NCBI GenBank assembly: GCA_016713275.1
Contig: JADJPL010000028.1
Coordinates: forward strand, 1 to 64,000
Length of the DNA: 64,000 nucleotides
Reading direction: 5' to 3'
DNA from: Haliscomenobacter sp.
GTDB taxonomy: Bacteria; Bacteroidota; Bacteroidia; Chitinophagales; Saprospiraceae
Positions 19,620-29,356 of this stretch are shown one piece after another. The position numbers and the translations under genes are program-made. Under the pieces are notes generated by a model. It did no database searches. It saw nothing but the letters and a program-made list of their open reading frames with translations, and was not told where the DNA came from. Position 1 is the stretch's first letter, and every line of letters starts with the position of its first letter.

Positions 19620-19946
19620 TTACGCTTTCCCTGCCGGTTTTTCCTTCAAAAACGCCCGGATAGCCTGCATCGTTTGGTCCAGTTTCTCATAATCGATCCG
19701 GTAATGAATATACTTTCCATCCCGTTCGGTTTTTACCAGATCGGCCATGCGAAGAACGCGAAGATGCTGAGACGTAATGGATTGCTCGAGCTTCAGGGAG
19801 CTGTAGATCTTGTTCACGTTAATGGCATCGTTCTGGTCGATAAACTCCAGGATCTGTAAACGCAGGGGATGCGCTAAAGCCCGGAGCAACGCAGAAGACA
19901 CCTCCAGCTTTTCGTGATTGAGGTTCACTTTGGTCATTTTTCTCAT
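19620..19946 (-). CDS. ArsR-family winged-helix transcriptional regulator (first of two)
   Basis: About 108 residues. ALLRALAHPLRLQILEFID begins the ArsR fold, and the recognition helix region is LEQSITSQHLRVLRMADLVK, followed by the wing ERDGKYIHYRID. There is no metal-binding CxC motif in the recognition helix, so it is not a classical arsenic/cadmium sensor. The start is taken at MRKMTKVNLNHEKLE; MTKVN (19937) is an alternative. A paralogue lies 250 bases upstream in the same direction. Target genes are unknown. Confidence 0.85.
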   Translation of the reverse strand: MRKMTKVNLNHEKLEVSSALLRALAHPLRLQILEFIDQNDAINVNKIYSSLKLEQSITSQHLRVLRMADLVKTERDGKYIHYRIDYEKLDQTMQAIRAFLKEKPAGKA

Positions 19947-20069
19947 AGTTGTAAATTGAACTGGACAAAACAAATATGCGTTTTTTTTCTTTTCCTCCCA
20001 AGAAAAAATGATTGCCGGCCTTCTCTGGCCTTTCTCGGAGGATCAACTGGGCAGCAACGAGCGGCAAAC

Positions 20070-20125
20070 GCCTCAATGGCAGAATCCGTTGGGCAGCGCA
20101 ACTGCGGGATAAGGCCATTGAGGCG
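20070..20125. terminator. Inverted repeat between the two ArsR genes
   Basis: CGCCTCAATGGC and GCCATTGAGGCG are perfect 12-base complements separated by about 33 bases. It could fold in the transcript between the upstream (20193) and downstream (19620) regulator genes. There is no clear T-tract, so its role as a terminator is uncertain. Confidence 0.35.
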
Positions 20126-20192
20126 TAGGTTCCTGGGGCAAAATTCCTGAAATAGGATGCCTTTGGGCGGCAGGGGGATGCCCGAAACAGCC

Positions 20193-20531
20193 TTAAAGCA
20201 ACAGTTCTTCCACCAAGCGCGAAATTTGAGCCAGGCGATCTTTATTTAACGAATACATGATGAACTTCCCCTGGCGATCGGTGCCTACGACCCCTGCCCT
20301 GCGCAGGATGGCCAGATGCTGGGAAGCTACTGACTGCTCCAGGCGCAGCTTCACGTAAATGTCCGTTACGGTCATCATTTCGGATTCCTCCAGCAAGTGA
20401 ATAATTTTCTGCCGGAGCTTATGGTTTACCGCTCTGAGCACCAATACGGCTTTCCTCAGTTCGGCATAGTCCAATTGGATATCCGCTTGCCCTTTTTTCA
20501 ACAGGATGGTTTCGTTCTTCTGCTTTCTCAT
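20193..20531 (-). CDS. ArsR-family winged-helix transcriptional regulator (second of two)
   Basis: 112 residues, a paralogue of the regulator at 19620. VLRAVNHKLRQKIIHLLEE opens the fold. LEQSVASQHLAILRRAGVVG is the recognition helix and TDRQGKFIMYSLN the wing. No cysteine pair for metal sensing is present. The two share the LEQS(I/V)xSQHLxxLR core and the KxxxY wing, suggesting a tandem duplication. The upstream 150 bases are AT-rich and probably hold its promoter. Confidence 0.85.
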   Translation of the reverse strand: MRKQKNETILLKKGQADIQLDYAELRKAVLVLRAVNHKLRQKIIHLLEESEMMTVTDIYVKLRLEQSVASQHLAILRRAGVVGTDRQGKFIMYSLNKDRLAQISRLVEELLL

Positions 20532-20682
20532 AATAAAAAGGTCTGTTTGTTAAACGTAGGTTTGTCGTTTTAATAGAACCAAATACCATACCAAACCCAT
20601 ATACAAATGATAAAAAAAATATATAAATTGATTAATAAATTATTTGTCAACTACTTATAAACAAAATAAAACCATTCTTTAA

Positions 20683-21369
20683 TCAAATCAGCGATTTAGG
20701 CTTGGTTATATTCGGGGGTTTCAGGTAGAGGGGTTCGGAATACGCAACCTCGGCAAACGCTCCACGCTCAAAGGCCTGTTCTGCCAACGCCGGAAAGAAT
20801 GCCGCGCTGGCTTCCAGCGGAAGAAAGAGGGCATTCGGTTCCTGGCAAAGCGGTTGAAATTTTGCCGCTCCGTTGCCGGTAAAGACTGCGGTTCTTCCCG
20901 CTTCCAGGCAATATCCAAACGAGCCAGAGTCAAGGATCAGGGCTTCCGGACCGCTAATCCGCTTTCCGTCAGCCGTATATACGCCTGCATACACTTCCAT
21001 GCGCCGGGCATCGATCAGCGCGCAATACCAGGCAGTGTCCTGCTGAACCCGGGAGGCAGCCCCCCAAGCCAGCGCCTGAAGCGTGTCTACCGAAAGCAAA
21101 GGAATCCCCGATGCGTAGGCAATGCCTTTCGCCGTGCTCCAGCCGATGCGAAGGGACGTATACGAACCGGGGCCGCTGCTAACAGCCACCGCGTCGAGGT
21201 CCTTCAGCCGGTACCCCGCCTGATCGGCACATTTGCGGATCAGCAAGGTGATTTGGGAAGCATGGTCCCGCCCTTGTTCCGACTCCTGAAGCGCCACAAG
21301 CCGGCCATCCTGCGAAAGCCCGACAGAACACACATCCGTAGCTGTTTCCAAACACAAGATCAACGCCAT
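20683..21369 (-). CDS. tsaB: tRNA threonylcarbamoyladenosine biosynthesis protein TsaB
   Basis: Pseudo-kinase-like partner of TsaD in making t6A at position 37 of ANN-decoding tRNAs. ILCLETATDVCSVGLSQDGR is the ASKHA-fold start, GRDHASQITLLI follows, and VSSGPGSYTSLRIGWSTAKG is the family signature. Residue count (228) is normal. The conserved middle DARRMEVYAGVY (usually DARRxEVY) is present. Upstream is a 470-base space before the divergent prfA gene. Confidence 0.92.
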   Translation of the reverse strand: MALILCLETATDVCSVGLSQDGRLVALQESEQGRDHASQITLLIRKCADQAGYRLKDLDAVAVSSGPGSYTSLRIGWSTAKGIAYASGIPLLSVDTLQALAWGAASRVQQDTAWYCALIDARRMEVYAGVYTADGKRISGPEALILDSGSFGYCLEAGRTAVFTGNGAAKFQPLCQEPNALFLPLEASAAFFPALAEQAFERGAFAEVAYSEPLYLKPPNITKPKSLI

Positions 21370-21839
21370 CAGGTAGAACGGATTGATTTTCTTTTTTTAG
21401 CCTGCGTTTATATCTGACCCATCAAGGGATACCGGACTAAAAGGGAAACGTTAACACCGGTTAACCCACTATCGGCCATATACTTTGGCACGGCAACATG
21501 TCAATGTACCTTGCGGCCCGCACTACGTCCAGCTGAACGCCAGGCGAAACCGCACGCGCATGAATACGGCCACAGGCCGAAACGCTTTTTGACAGAGATT
21601 GGTTATTAGCGGAAGAAATACTGGCTTGACGGCTTTTTTTGCCGCTTTTTAGGTAGTCTTTGGCCTTTCTTCTGACCATTAGACGACAACCTATTTAAAC
21701 AGTCATCATCCGAATTGCTTTGGGTCAAAACATGCGCTTGCAATCCGTGGGTCAATTTACACATATCCTTTTGTTTCATATAAATATCACCTGAAAAATT
21801 TATATTATTTTTACGCCTCAAATAATCAGGAACACTGCC
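21370..21839. other. Intergenic region between tsaB and prfA
   Basis: A 470-base gap between divergent genes. The only open frame of note is a 57-codon minus-strand ORF (21606-21779). The last 60 bases before prfA are AT-rich and should carry its promoter. No RNA gene or repeat is recognised. Confidence 0.5.
21606..21779 (-). CDS. Possible small orphan protein
   Basis: A 57-codon frame starting ATG at 21779, with CAGGTGAT 8-15 bases ahead of it. It reads MKQKDMCKLTHGLQAHVLTQ and ends with a very basic stretch (KKGQRLPKKRQKKP). I do not recognise it. It sits in AT-rich DNA and has no homologous neighbour, so it may be spurious. Confidence 0.25.
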   Translation of the reverse strand: MKQKDMCKLTHGLQAHVLTQSNSDDDCLNRLSSNGQKKGQRLPKKRQKKPSSQYFFR

Positions 21840-22913
21840 ATGCTGGACAAGCTCCAGGCGATTTATGATCGCTACCAATACCTCGAGGAACAAATTTCGG
21901 ATCCCGACGTCGTCCAGGACATGGACCGGTACCGGAAAATCAACAAAGAGTATAAAGACTTGCAACCGGTCGTAGACGCCTTTTTGGAATACCGCAACGT
22001 GCTCAGCAATCTGGACCTCGCCCGGTTCACGCTGCAAGAAGACGACCCGGAAATGCAGGAACTCGCCAGGGAGGAAATCGCTTTGCTTTCGCCCAGGCTG
22101 AAAGAATTGGAAGAATCCCTGAAAACGCTGCTCATCCCTAAAGACCCGGAAGACTCCAAGGACGTGATCTTTGAAATCCGTTCGGGTACGGGAGGCGACG
22201 AAGCCAGCCTTTTTGCAGGGGATCTCTACCGGATGTACACGCGCTATTTCGACTCCAAAGGCTGGAAGACCGAGGTCCTGGAAGTAAACGAAGGCAGCGT
22301 GGGTGGGTACAACAAAGTCGTCCTGGAAGTGCAGGGGGAAGATGTCTTCGGCAAGCTCAAATTCGAGTCCGGCGCGCACCGGGTGCAGCGGGTTCCCAAA
22401 ACCGAGTCCCAGGGCAGGGTGCACACTTCTGCGGCAACCGTTGTCGTCATGCCCAAACTGGAGATGGAAGACGTAGAGATCCGAAAAGACGACCTCAAAG
22501 TGGATACCTTCCGGTCGAGCGGCGCGGGGGGGCAGCACGTCAACAAAACCGAATCCGGGGTGCGCTTTACCCATATTCCAACCGGAGTGGTGTCGGAATC
22601 GACCGACGGCCGGTCCCAAATCAGAACCGGGGAAATTGCCCTTCAACGGTTGTACCAGAAGATTTACGAAGCGCAAAAGAAACTGCATGAATCCACCCAG
22701 GCGGCGAAGCGCAAATCGCTCGTCGGATCGGGCGACCGCTCGGATAAAGTCCGAACCTACAACTTCCCGCAAAACCGACTGACCGACCACCGGATCAACC
22801 TGACGCTTTACTCGCTCGATCGAATCCTCGAAGGAGACCTCGACGAAATTCTCGAAACGCTCCGCATTGCCGAAAATGCCGAACGCATGAAAGGGGAAGA
22901 GGTCGCAAGCTAA
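21840..22913 (+). CDS. prfA: Peptide chain release factor 1
   Basis: Recognises UAA and UAG stop codons and triggers peptide release on the ribosome. Length (357 residues) is standard. The GGQ motif is at residues 230-232 in SSGAGGQHVNKTESGVRFTH. The stop-codon-reading region, normally PxT, lies just before it in HTSAATVVVMP. The start MLDKLQAIYDRYQYLEEQIS is normal. The next gene's first ATG follows the stop directly, suggesting cotranscription. Confidence 0.95.
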   Translation: MLDKLQAIYDRYQYLEEQISDPDVVQDMDRYRKINKEYKDLQPVVDAFLEYRNVLSNLDLARFTLQEDDPEMQELAREEIALLSPRLKELEESLKTLLIPKDPEDSKDVIFEIRSGTGGDEASLFAGDLYRMYTRYFDSKGWKTEVLEVNEGSVGGYNKVVLEVQGEDVFGKLKFESGAHRVQRVPKTESQGRVHTSAATVVVMPKLEMEDVEIRKDDLKVDTFRSSGAGGQHVNKTESGVRFTHIPTGVVSESTDGRSQIRTGEIALQRLYQKIYEAQKKLHESTQAAKRKSLVGSGDRSDKVRTYNFPQNRLTDHRINLTLYSLDRILEGDLDEILETLRIAENAERMKGEEVAS

Positions 22914-22937
22914 ATGGGTCTGCTAAATCTGTTTAAA

Positions 22938-24317
22938 ATGAAGCGGTTCGCCGGTATTCTTTGCTTTAGTCTTCTGGCATGGTTGTCTGCTGGAGAAGCT
23001 TGGGGGCAAGCAACCGCCCCTGAGGTAGCCTTCGTCAACGTCAGCGTCATCCCCATGACGGGCAAACGCGTACTCCGGAACCAAACGGTCCTGGTCCGGG
23101 GCCCCGTAGTCTATAAAATAGGCCCGGCAAAGAAGATTAAACCTATCGACGGCGCCCTCGTCATCGACGGGACCGGGAAATACCTCATGCCCGGTATTTC
23201 GGAAATGCACGCCCATATCCCTGTTCCGGCAGGTGGAAATGACGAACTCGTGCAGGAAACCTTGCTTCTGTATCTTTCCAATGGAATTACCATCATCCGG
23301 GGTATGCTGGGCGATCCTTACCACCTTGGATTACAGGATAAAATTTCCACCGGGAAGGTGTTGGGCCCCCGGATTTATACCTCCAGCCCTTCGCTGAACG
23401 GCAACACGGTAAAGACCCCTGATGAAGCGCGGCAAAAGGTGGCGCAATACAAAAAGGAAGGGTATGACTTTCTCAAAATTCACCCGGGGATTACCTTACC
23501 GGTGATGGAAGCGCTGGTGCAAACCGCCAGAGAAGCCGGCATCCCGTTTGCCGGGCATGTGCCTGTTGAAGTAGGCGTCCGCAAAGCCATTGAGATGGGG
23601 TATGCCAGCATCGACCATATGGATGGGTTCGTGGAGGGGCTTGTTCCGGAAAGCGCTCATCCGGATTTCGCACTAGGCGGGCTCTTTGGGTACCACTTCA
23701 CCAACCTCGCGGATTCCCGGAGGATTCCCGAACTCGTTAAAGCGGTCAAAAAAGCCGGTGTATGGATTGTTCCCACCCAAAGCCTGCTGGCTCAGTGGAC
23801 CTCGCCCATGCCGGGCGTCGAAATGACTAACCTCCCCGAAATGCGGTACATGGCGCCGGCAACCCTGGTCCAATGGCGCACTGCCAAACAGCAGCAATTG
23901 CAGAATCCCCGGTTTAACGCGGATACCTCCAAAGCGTATATTGCCCTCCGGCAGCGGATTCTCCGGGAAATGCAAAAGCAAAAGGTCGGTCTTCTGCTGG
24001 GTTCCGACGCTCCCCAGGTAGGCAATGTGCCCGGGTTTTCCATCCAGCGGGAAATGCAGGCGTTATCGGAAGCTGGGCTGTCGAATTATGCGATCCTTCA
24101 AAGCGGGACCGCCAATCCCGCACGTTTTTTTGGCGTAGAAGGCGTGTACGGGACCATCGTACGTGGCGCGACGGCCGATCTTTTGTTGTTGGAAGGAAAT
24201 CCATTGGAAAACATCCGGCAGATGGAACGCATAGCCGGGGTCATGAGCCAGGGCAGGTGGATATCGAAAGGCTGGCTTGCACAGCGTCTGGCTATTATCG
24301 AAGCGAAATACCGATAA
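22938..24317 (+). CDS. Exported amidohydrolase-family protein
   Basis: Metal-dependent hydrolase with an imidazolonepropionase/prolidase-like fold. The start is placed at MKRFAGILCFSLLAWLSAGE because it opens a clear signal peptide; a longer frame begins at 22914. The metal-binding HxH is in ISEMHAHIPVP. Further ligands are suggested by FLKIHPG (carboxylated Lys position), FAGHVP and SIDHMDG, and by LLGSDAPQVGNVPGFS. The C-terminal FGVEGVYGTIVRGATADLLL followed by LEGNPLENI returns to the small beta-sandwich. The product is likely periplasmic. Substrate is unknown; related proteins act on dipeptides or cyclic amides. Its stop is 4 bases from the convergent cutC stop. Confidence 0.85.
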   Translation: MKRFAGILCFSLLAWLSAGEAWGQATAPEVAFVNVSVIPMTGKRVLRNQTVLVRGPVVYKIGPAKKIKPIDGALVIDGTGKYLMPGISEMHAHIPVPAGGNDELVQETLLLYLSNGITIIRGMLGDPYHLGLQDKISTGKVLGPRIYTSSPSLNGNTVKTPDEARQKVAQYKKEGYDFLKIHPGITLPVMEALVQTAREAGIPFAGHVPVEVGVRKAIEMGYASIDHMDGFVEGLVPESAHPDFALGGLFGYHFTNLADSRRIPELVKAVKKAGVWIVPTQSLLAQWTSPMPGVEMTNLPEMRYMAPATLVQWRTAKQQQLQNPRFNADTSKAYIALRQRILREMQKQKVGLLLGSDAPQVGNVPGFSIQREMQALSEAGLSNYAILQSGTANPARFFGVEGVYGTIVRGATADLLLLEGNPLENIRQMERIAGVMSQGRWISKGWLAQRLAIIEAKYR

Positions 24318-24321
24318 CGCC

Positions 24322-24951
24322 TTACCCTACTTCTCCCACAATCCGGCGGCCGTGGTATTCTCTTGCTCCAAACAACTGGTGAAGATCTTCCAGGTTTTCA
24401 TTCGTCACTTTTCCCGCAACAATAACCTCCAACCGGCCGGCTGCGAGGTTCAGCATTTCCTGTAACGTACCCGCTCCGTCCCTTGCCGTTGGGGCGCCGC
24501 CCGAAGTCAGGACTTTATCCACCACCCCGAGTTCCAGCAATTGTCCCAGCGCTTCCACCGGGTCCGGCGTTTGGTCGATCGCCTTGTGGATGACCACCTT
24601 CATTGGCTTAGCCAGCAGGGCCAAATCGCGGATCAAAGGGAGATCCAACGACCCATCCGGCCGAAGGGCCCCAAAAACGACCCCCGGAGCCCCCGCGCGT
24701 TTGCAATGCAGAATCGCCTCCCGCATCTGCTCTACCTCCTGAGGGGAATACACGAAATCGCCCCCCCTGGGCCGGATCATGACATGAACGGGGATCTCCA
24801 GACTGCTCAGCGCGAAGCGGATAAAATCCGGATCGGGAGTAAGCCCGTCCAGGTCCAGGCGGGCGCATAGTTCAATCCGCTGGGCGCCCTGCGCCTGCGC
24901 GCGCAGAGCCTGGTCGGGAGTGTCCACACATACTTCTTTCAATAATTCCAT
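24322..24951 (-). CDS. cutC: CutC family protein
   Basis: TIM-barrel protein of about 209 residues. Characteristic motifs are AQGAQRIELCARLDLDGLTP, VHVMIRPRGGDFVYS and FGALRPDGSLDLPL, then the VLTSGGAPTARDG segment. CutC was named for copper homeostasis, but its biochemical role is unclear. Residues just after the start, MELLKEVCVDTPDQALRAQA, match the family. It lies only 3 bases downstream of the large TolB/barrel gene stop region and reads in the same direction, so cotranscription is possible. Confidence 0.92.
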   Translation of the reverse strand: MELLKEVCVDTPDQALRAQAQGAQRIELCARLDLDGLTPDPDFIRFALSSLEIPVHVMIRPRGGDFVYSPQEVEQMREAILHCKRAGAPGVVFGALRPDGSLDLPLIRDLALLAKPMKVVIHKAIDQTPDPVEALGQLLELGVVDKVLTSGGAPTARDGAGTLQEMLNLAAGRLEVIVAGKVTNENLEDLHQLFGAREYHGRRIVGEVG

Positions 24952-24954
24952 GAT

Positions 24955-27900
24955 CTAGAAATCAAACCCCAGGGAAATATAAAGCTTTGGATCCTGGATT
25001 TGGCGGGTTTCCAGGCCCCAGGCGTAATCCACCCGGACAAAATAGCCGAACAGCAACGCCCTGGCCCCAAGTCCATAACCAGCAACGATTGGGTCCCGGA
25101 AGTAATTCAACGTAATAAAAATAAATTCTTTCCCTTCTTCGCCTTCCTTGAACACGGTCGTGTTCAAGGGGTTGTCTTCCCGGAACGGGTCGGAGCCTGC
25201 CCAGGCGGTGCCTACGTCAAAAAAGCCCACCACCTGAAAATTCCGGAGAAAGCCCGAATTCAATCTCTTGGACAGGTACCGAAAAACCGGAACCCGCATT
25301 TCCGCATTTAGCAGCAGATAGGAGTTGCCATTGCGCACGTTAATCGGGAAGCCCCGCAAGTTGGCGGCCAGGGTCTGGAACGCGAAGTTCCCCTGTGGGG
25401 CGTCGATCGTTTCATTATTTTCCGGGAAAAGCCAATTATCAACTCCTCCGAGGTAATACAGGATCTTTTCGGTGCCAAAGGAGGTCATGCCCGCCAGACG
25501 GGCGGCAAGGATAGAATGTTTAAGCACCGGCTGGTAATACCGCGCGTCCAACCCGAGTATCCCCATATAGCCATCCTGAAAAGAAAATCCCTTTTGGCCT
25601 TCTTCCTTGAAGCTGAACTTTTTCATTACTTCCCCCATCACGCGCATACGGGCGCCGTTGCGCATGTTGAGGGCTGTCTCCACGGTATTGTCGAACACAT
25701 ATTCCAGCCGAAGCCCGATACGTTGCTGACTGGCCGCAGGAATATTGAGCGTTGTTTGGTCGGTAGCCATCTGGAGAACCCGATCGCGACGAACGGTAGC
25801 GGTAGCCCGGAGGCTCTGAAACACGTCCAGCGGATACCGGAGCCCGTATTGGCCTAAAAGAATATTGGTTTCCCGGCGCCGGGGAACATTGAATACCGGC
25901 GGGTCGTTGTACCGGAGGTTTTTAGTATAAAAGGCAAACCGCTGATCCAGCCGTTTTTTCTTGTTATCAAAGACAAAGAAATACTCGGCCCCGTTGAACG
26001 AAGTCGGAAACCGCATCCCTCCTTCCATTTGGTAATCCTCCAGAAGATCCTTAACCGTCGCCTTCATCAGGATACCGGCAGGAGGAGGAGAGAAGCCGGG
26101 TTCCGGGTTTCCGGCCAGGTTGTCCAATCCTTCAAAGAGAAGGGTGTTATCCATCTGGGTCGTTACCTCGTCGGTACGGAACTGGAGCCGGTAAGGAGTA
26201 ATTCGAGCGGTGTTGATCCGGTGCAAAGGCTTTTGGCTTTCATCTGCCATGCCGGCATCGAAAGCCGCAACAGGCAAAGGCAGCACCACCGGAGGCGCCG
26301 GACGGGGCTCAACAGAGAAACTCAACGAGTCCCGTCCCTCCTCTTGCAAGGGTTGGCTGGAAACCGGAAACCCAAACCGGCTCTGGAATAAAAATCCTTC
26401 GGGTATCCGCAAGGTATCCGTATTGGTATGAGATGGCTCACGAACCAGAATAGCGGACGATGCCGGCATTTCGTGAGAAAACTGCCCGTGAAGGGTATCT
26501 TCCCCTGCGCGAATGAACCGTTTTCGAACTTGCTGGTAATACGTGTCGGCAGGACGGTCTTTGGGTTCTATTTGCAACGCCTGAACCAGGACAAGGGATT
26601 TGGACAGCCGCGGAATCAGCTCAACTTGCTTTCTTCCTCTGGGAGACGTGTGCAGCGCCTCCAGGTTGCGGTCCAGGTTCGAACAGGCAAACGTAACCGC
26701 TCGCTGCCGGATCACCGGCCGGATCTGTATGGAGTCGATCAGGGTTGTATCCAGGCTTTCCAGCGTAGAGTCCTCGTGAATCACCACTTCCGTACCGTCG
26801 TTGAGGAAAATATGCTGATTGCGGTGATGCACAAAATCTTCCAGAAAGCCCGACTCCTGGTTATATATTCCCGAGCGGTCGCTTAAATAGGTGAAGTACG
26901 CCGTGTCTACTGCGGCAGGAAAACGCTCATCCGATAGGGGTGTTCGGGTAATTCGGACCAGTTCCCGGGCGTCCCCTTCCAGGTCGAGATAAAACAGGTC
27001 AAAGGTGCGCCTGGGCAGTATCGTATCCCTTCGCACCGGCGCCAGCGGAAGCAGGGTATCCGGACGGTTGGAAGCGAAAACCACACCCTTCCGGTTGCGC
27101 AGATTAACAAAAGCCAGATCCTGCTCGTCGTAAAAATCATTCGTAAGCCTCCTGCTCGAGCGGGTGCGGGGTAAATAAAGGAACAGGTCCGTCTGACTGC
27201 TGACGGCGGCCGAAAACACCAGGGAGAAAGGATCAACATAATCCATGTCGAAAACCCGCTGGTAAGTTTCCTCCAGGAGCTCTGTGGTCGTTTTCCTGGT
27301 TTTGAGGTCGTACGTAGAAAACCGAAGGTCGTCCCGATATTCGAAGACGACGGACAACTGCGTATTATTGGGGTTCCAGGCAAGCAGGGGATAGTTGTAG
27401 TCCGTTGCCTGAAGCAGGTTGCGCTGCCCCCCCTTAAAAATGACGTTGGAGGTATTTTTTTGGAGATCGTAAAGATACACCTTAAACCGTCCTGCCCGAT
27501 TCAGGGCATACGCGAGGGTATTTCCGTCGGGGCTCAGCTTAAGCTGGCTCAGGGGATAGTTTTTGCGGTTGCGAATAGCCAACGGAGCGCCGGCCGGGGC
27601 TTCCCGGCCTTTTTGATCCTCCTGATAGCGTTTGGAGAAATACGTTTCCCACCCGGCAACCACGGCCGGATAAGACGTCCCCATTACATACAGGAACCCG
27701 CTTTCCACGCTGCGGTTGATCCGGGTCAGGTACAGCAGGTTGGAAACTGCAGTCCGGCCAAAATTTTCCGCGATGTAGTACCAAAGCGCATGTCCGGCCA
27801 GGCGGGGGTTGTCTTCCGCCAAACGGACAAATCCTTTATACTTTTTGGAAGCCATCGCATCGCGAAGCGCGTTGTCGTTTTCCGTGCTCCAGGGTTCGGC

Positions 27901-28440
27901 GGCGTAGGCCACCAGGCCGTCTTTAAACCACATAGGCAAGTTGAGCATGACGGCATTCTGCACCACCTCCTGGATGTTGGCGCCAAAGAGCATGGTGTTC
28001 AGATAGACGGAAGCGATTCCCTCCCGGATCTGCTTTCGGAGTTTGCTGTGATCGCCATCGAAGTAGACAAAAATGGTGCTCCCTACGATTTTGGTTTGGC
28101 CTGCCACGCTGGAAAAAGCTTCTTCAGAACCAATATTGCTCTGTTTGAAATCCGTGATATCGGTGTAGACGATGATCTGGACTTTCTCATTGATGCGATG
28201 CTCCAGCAGACTCTGGATTTCAGAAAAATCCAGCTCGGCCAGTTGTACGGCAGCCTGGGCGATGTTGCGGGATTGCCCATACCAATATACGTAGAAGTTG
28301 TCGCTTTCGTACTGCGACCATTCTTCGAAATCGTTATGGTACTGGACCCGGTTTTTCCTGAACTCCACCTGGGTACCCCTGACCCGACCCTCCGGTCAGG
28401 GAAAAAATATTGCCAAAAGAAGAAGCAAAGAATTCCGCAT
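24955..28440 (-). CDS. Large exported protein: inactive gluzincin-like domain, TolB propeller and outer-membrane barrel
   Basis: About 1,160 residues. The frame from 28368 (MEFRKNRVQYHNDFEEW) lacks a signal peptide. An ATG at 28440 followed by RNSLLLLLAIFF would supply one if two single-base shifts near 28395-28415 are corrected, so I extend the gene to it. Residues 30-270 resemble peptidase-MA-type domains (LPMWFKDGLVAYAAEPWS), but the HExxH position reads REGIAS, so it is not a peptidase. Then follow TolB/WD40-like blades (LSQLKLSPDGNTLAYALNR, ATDYNYPLLAWNPNNTQLSV). The last ~350 residues look like an outer-membrane beta-barrel of Omp85 style, ending in the aromatic LYISLGFDF. It probably sits at the cell surface or outer membrane. 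Similar proteins are annotated as 'translocation protein TolB' in Bacteroidota, a label I would not rely on. Confidence 0.75.
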
Positions 28441-28547
28441 AAACCGCGATTATTGTAACAATTTTATGCTGTACGGCCCAGACCGGCAATACCCCGTATA
28501 AGGTACGCTTTTTCTTCCTATAGGACAATCCATAAACTCAAAAAGCC

Positions 28548-29189
28548 ATGCTAAATGTTGCCCGCTTTACATTCAATCCCTTCCAGGAGAACACCTATCT
28601 CGTATACGACGAAACCGGGGCTGGGGTTCTATTTGATCCGGGATGTTGGCAACAATTTGAAAAAGACGAGCTCCTGGCCTTTATCCAGGACCGCCAGATC
28701 CGCCTGGAACGCCTGATTAATACGCATTGCCATATAGACCATATCCTTGGCAACCAATTTATTGCAGAAAAGTTTGGCCTTCCCCTGGAAATTCACCGGG
28801 GCGAATTGCCCGTTCTGGAAGCGGGGCCGAGCGTAGCGGCCATGTTCGGGATCTCTTATACCGAAATATCTCCGATGCCGGGACGGTATATCGAAGATGG
28901 AGACCCGATTGCGTTTGGTCAATCCAAGCTTCTGGCGATTCTCGCTCCCGGTCATTCTCCTGCCAGCCTGTGCTTTTTCTCAGAGGAAGACCGGTTGCTT
29001 CTCGCTGGCGACGTTCTTTTTCAGGGTAGCATCGGGCGAACCGACCTGCCGGGAGGGAATTACGACACGCTCATCCGCAGCATCCGCGAGCGCGTTTTTC
29101 CTCTGGGCGACGACGTGGTCGTTTATCCCGGACACGGCCTGGAAACTACCGTGGGGGTAGAGCGAAAAACGAATCCGTTTTTAGTTTAG
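28548..29189 (+). CDS. Metallo-beta-lactamase-fold hydrolase (glyoxalase II-like)
   Basis: 213 residues with the zinc-binding THCHIDH motif at residues 59-65. A further His lies in APGHSPASLCFF, Asp in LLAGDVLFQGSIGRTDLPGG, and His in VVYPGHGLETTVG. The RTDLPGG and YPGHG blocks are typical of the hydroxyacylglutathione hydrolase-like cytoplasmic group that acts on thioesters. The N-terminal FTFNPFQENTYLVYDETG matches this group. It is divergent from the large barrel gene. Confidence 0.9.
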   Translation: MLNVARFTFNPFQENTYLVYDETGAGVLFDPGCWQQFEKDELLAFIQDRQIRLERLINTHCHIDHILGNQFIAEKFGLPLEIHRGELPVLEAGPSVAAMFGISYTEISPMPGRYIEDGDPIAFGQSKLLAILAPGHSPASLCFFSEEDRLLLAGDVLFQGSIGRTDLPGGNYDTLIRSIRERVFPLGDDVVVYPGHGLETTVGVERKTNPFLV

Positions 29190-29190
29190 C

Positions 29191-29337
29191 TACAGCCCGA
29201 TCTACTCCGAGCCGCGTGGCTTTGTACCTGCTGTCGCGCGCCTCCAGGCATATGCCTACGGCGAAGTAGCGGCCATGCTCCATGCGCCAAACCATTCGAA
29301 GGGTGGTATAACATTTGGAGGCGGCCTGCGTTTTTAA
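29191..29337 (+). pseudogene. Possible C-terminal remnant of an outer-membrane barrel protein
   Basis: A 48-codon open stretch without a start codon near its beginning reads YSPIYSEPRGFVPAVARLQA, ending GGITFGGGLRF. Glycine-rich strands with a terminal Phe are typical of outer-membrane barrels. A stop lies in the same frame just upstream at 29182. It may be a fragment, or chance. Confidence 0.3.
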
Positions 29338-29356
29338 TTCAAAACGCACCTATTCC

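Noticed and set aside
21606..22790. 394-codon minus-strand ORF opposite prfA
   Set aside because: Shadow of prfA. Only its last 57 codons extend outside, and these are listed separately as a weak candidate.
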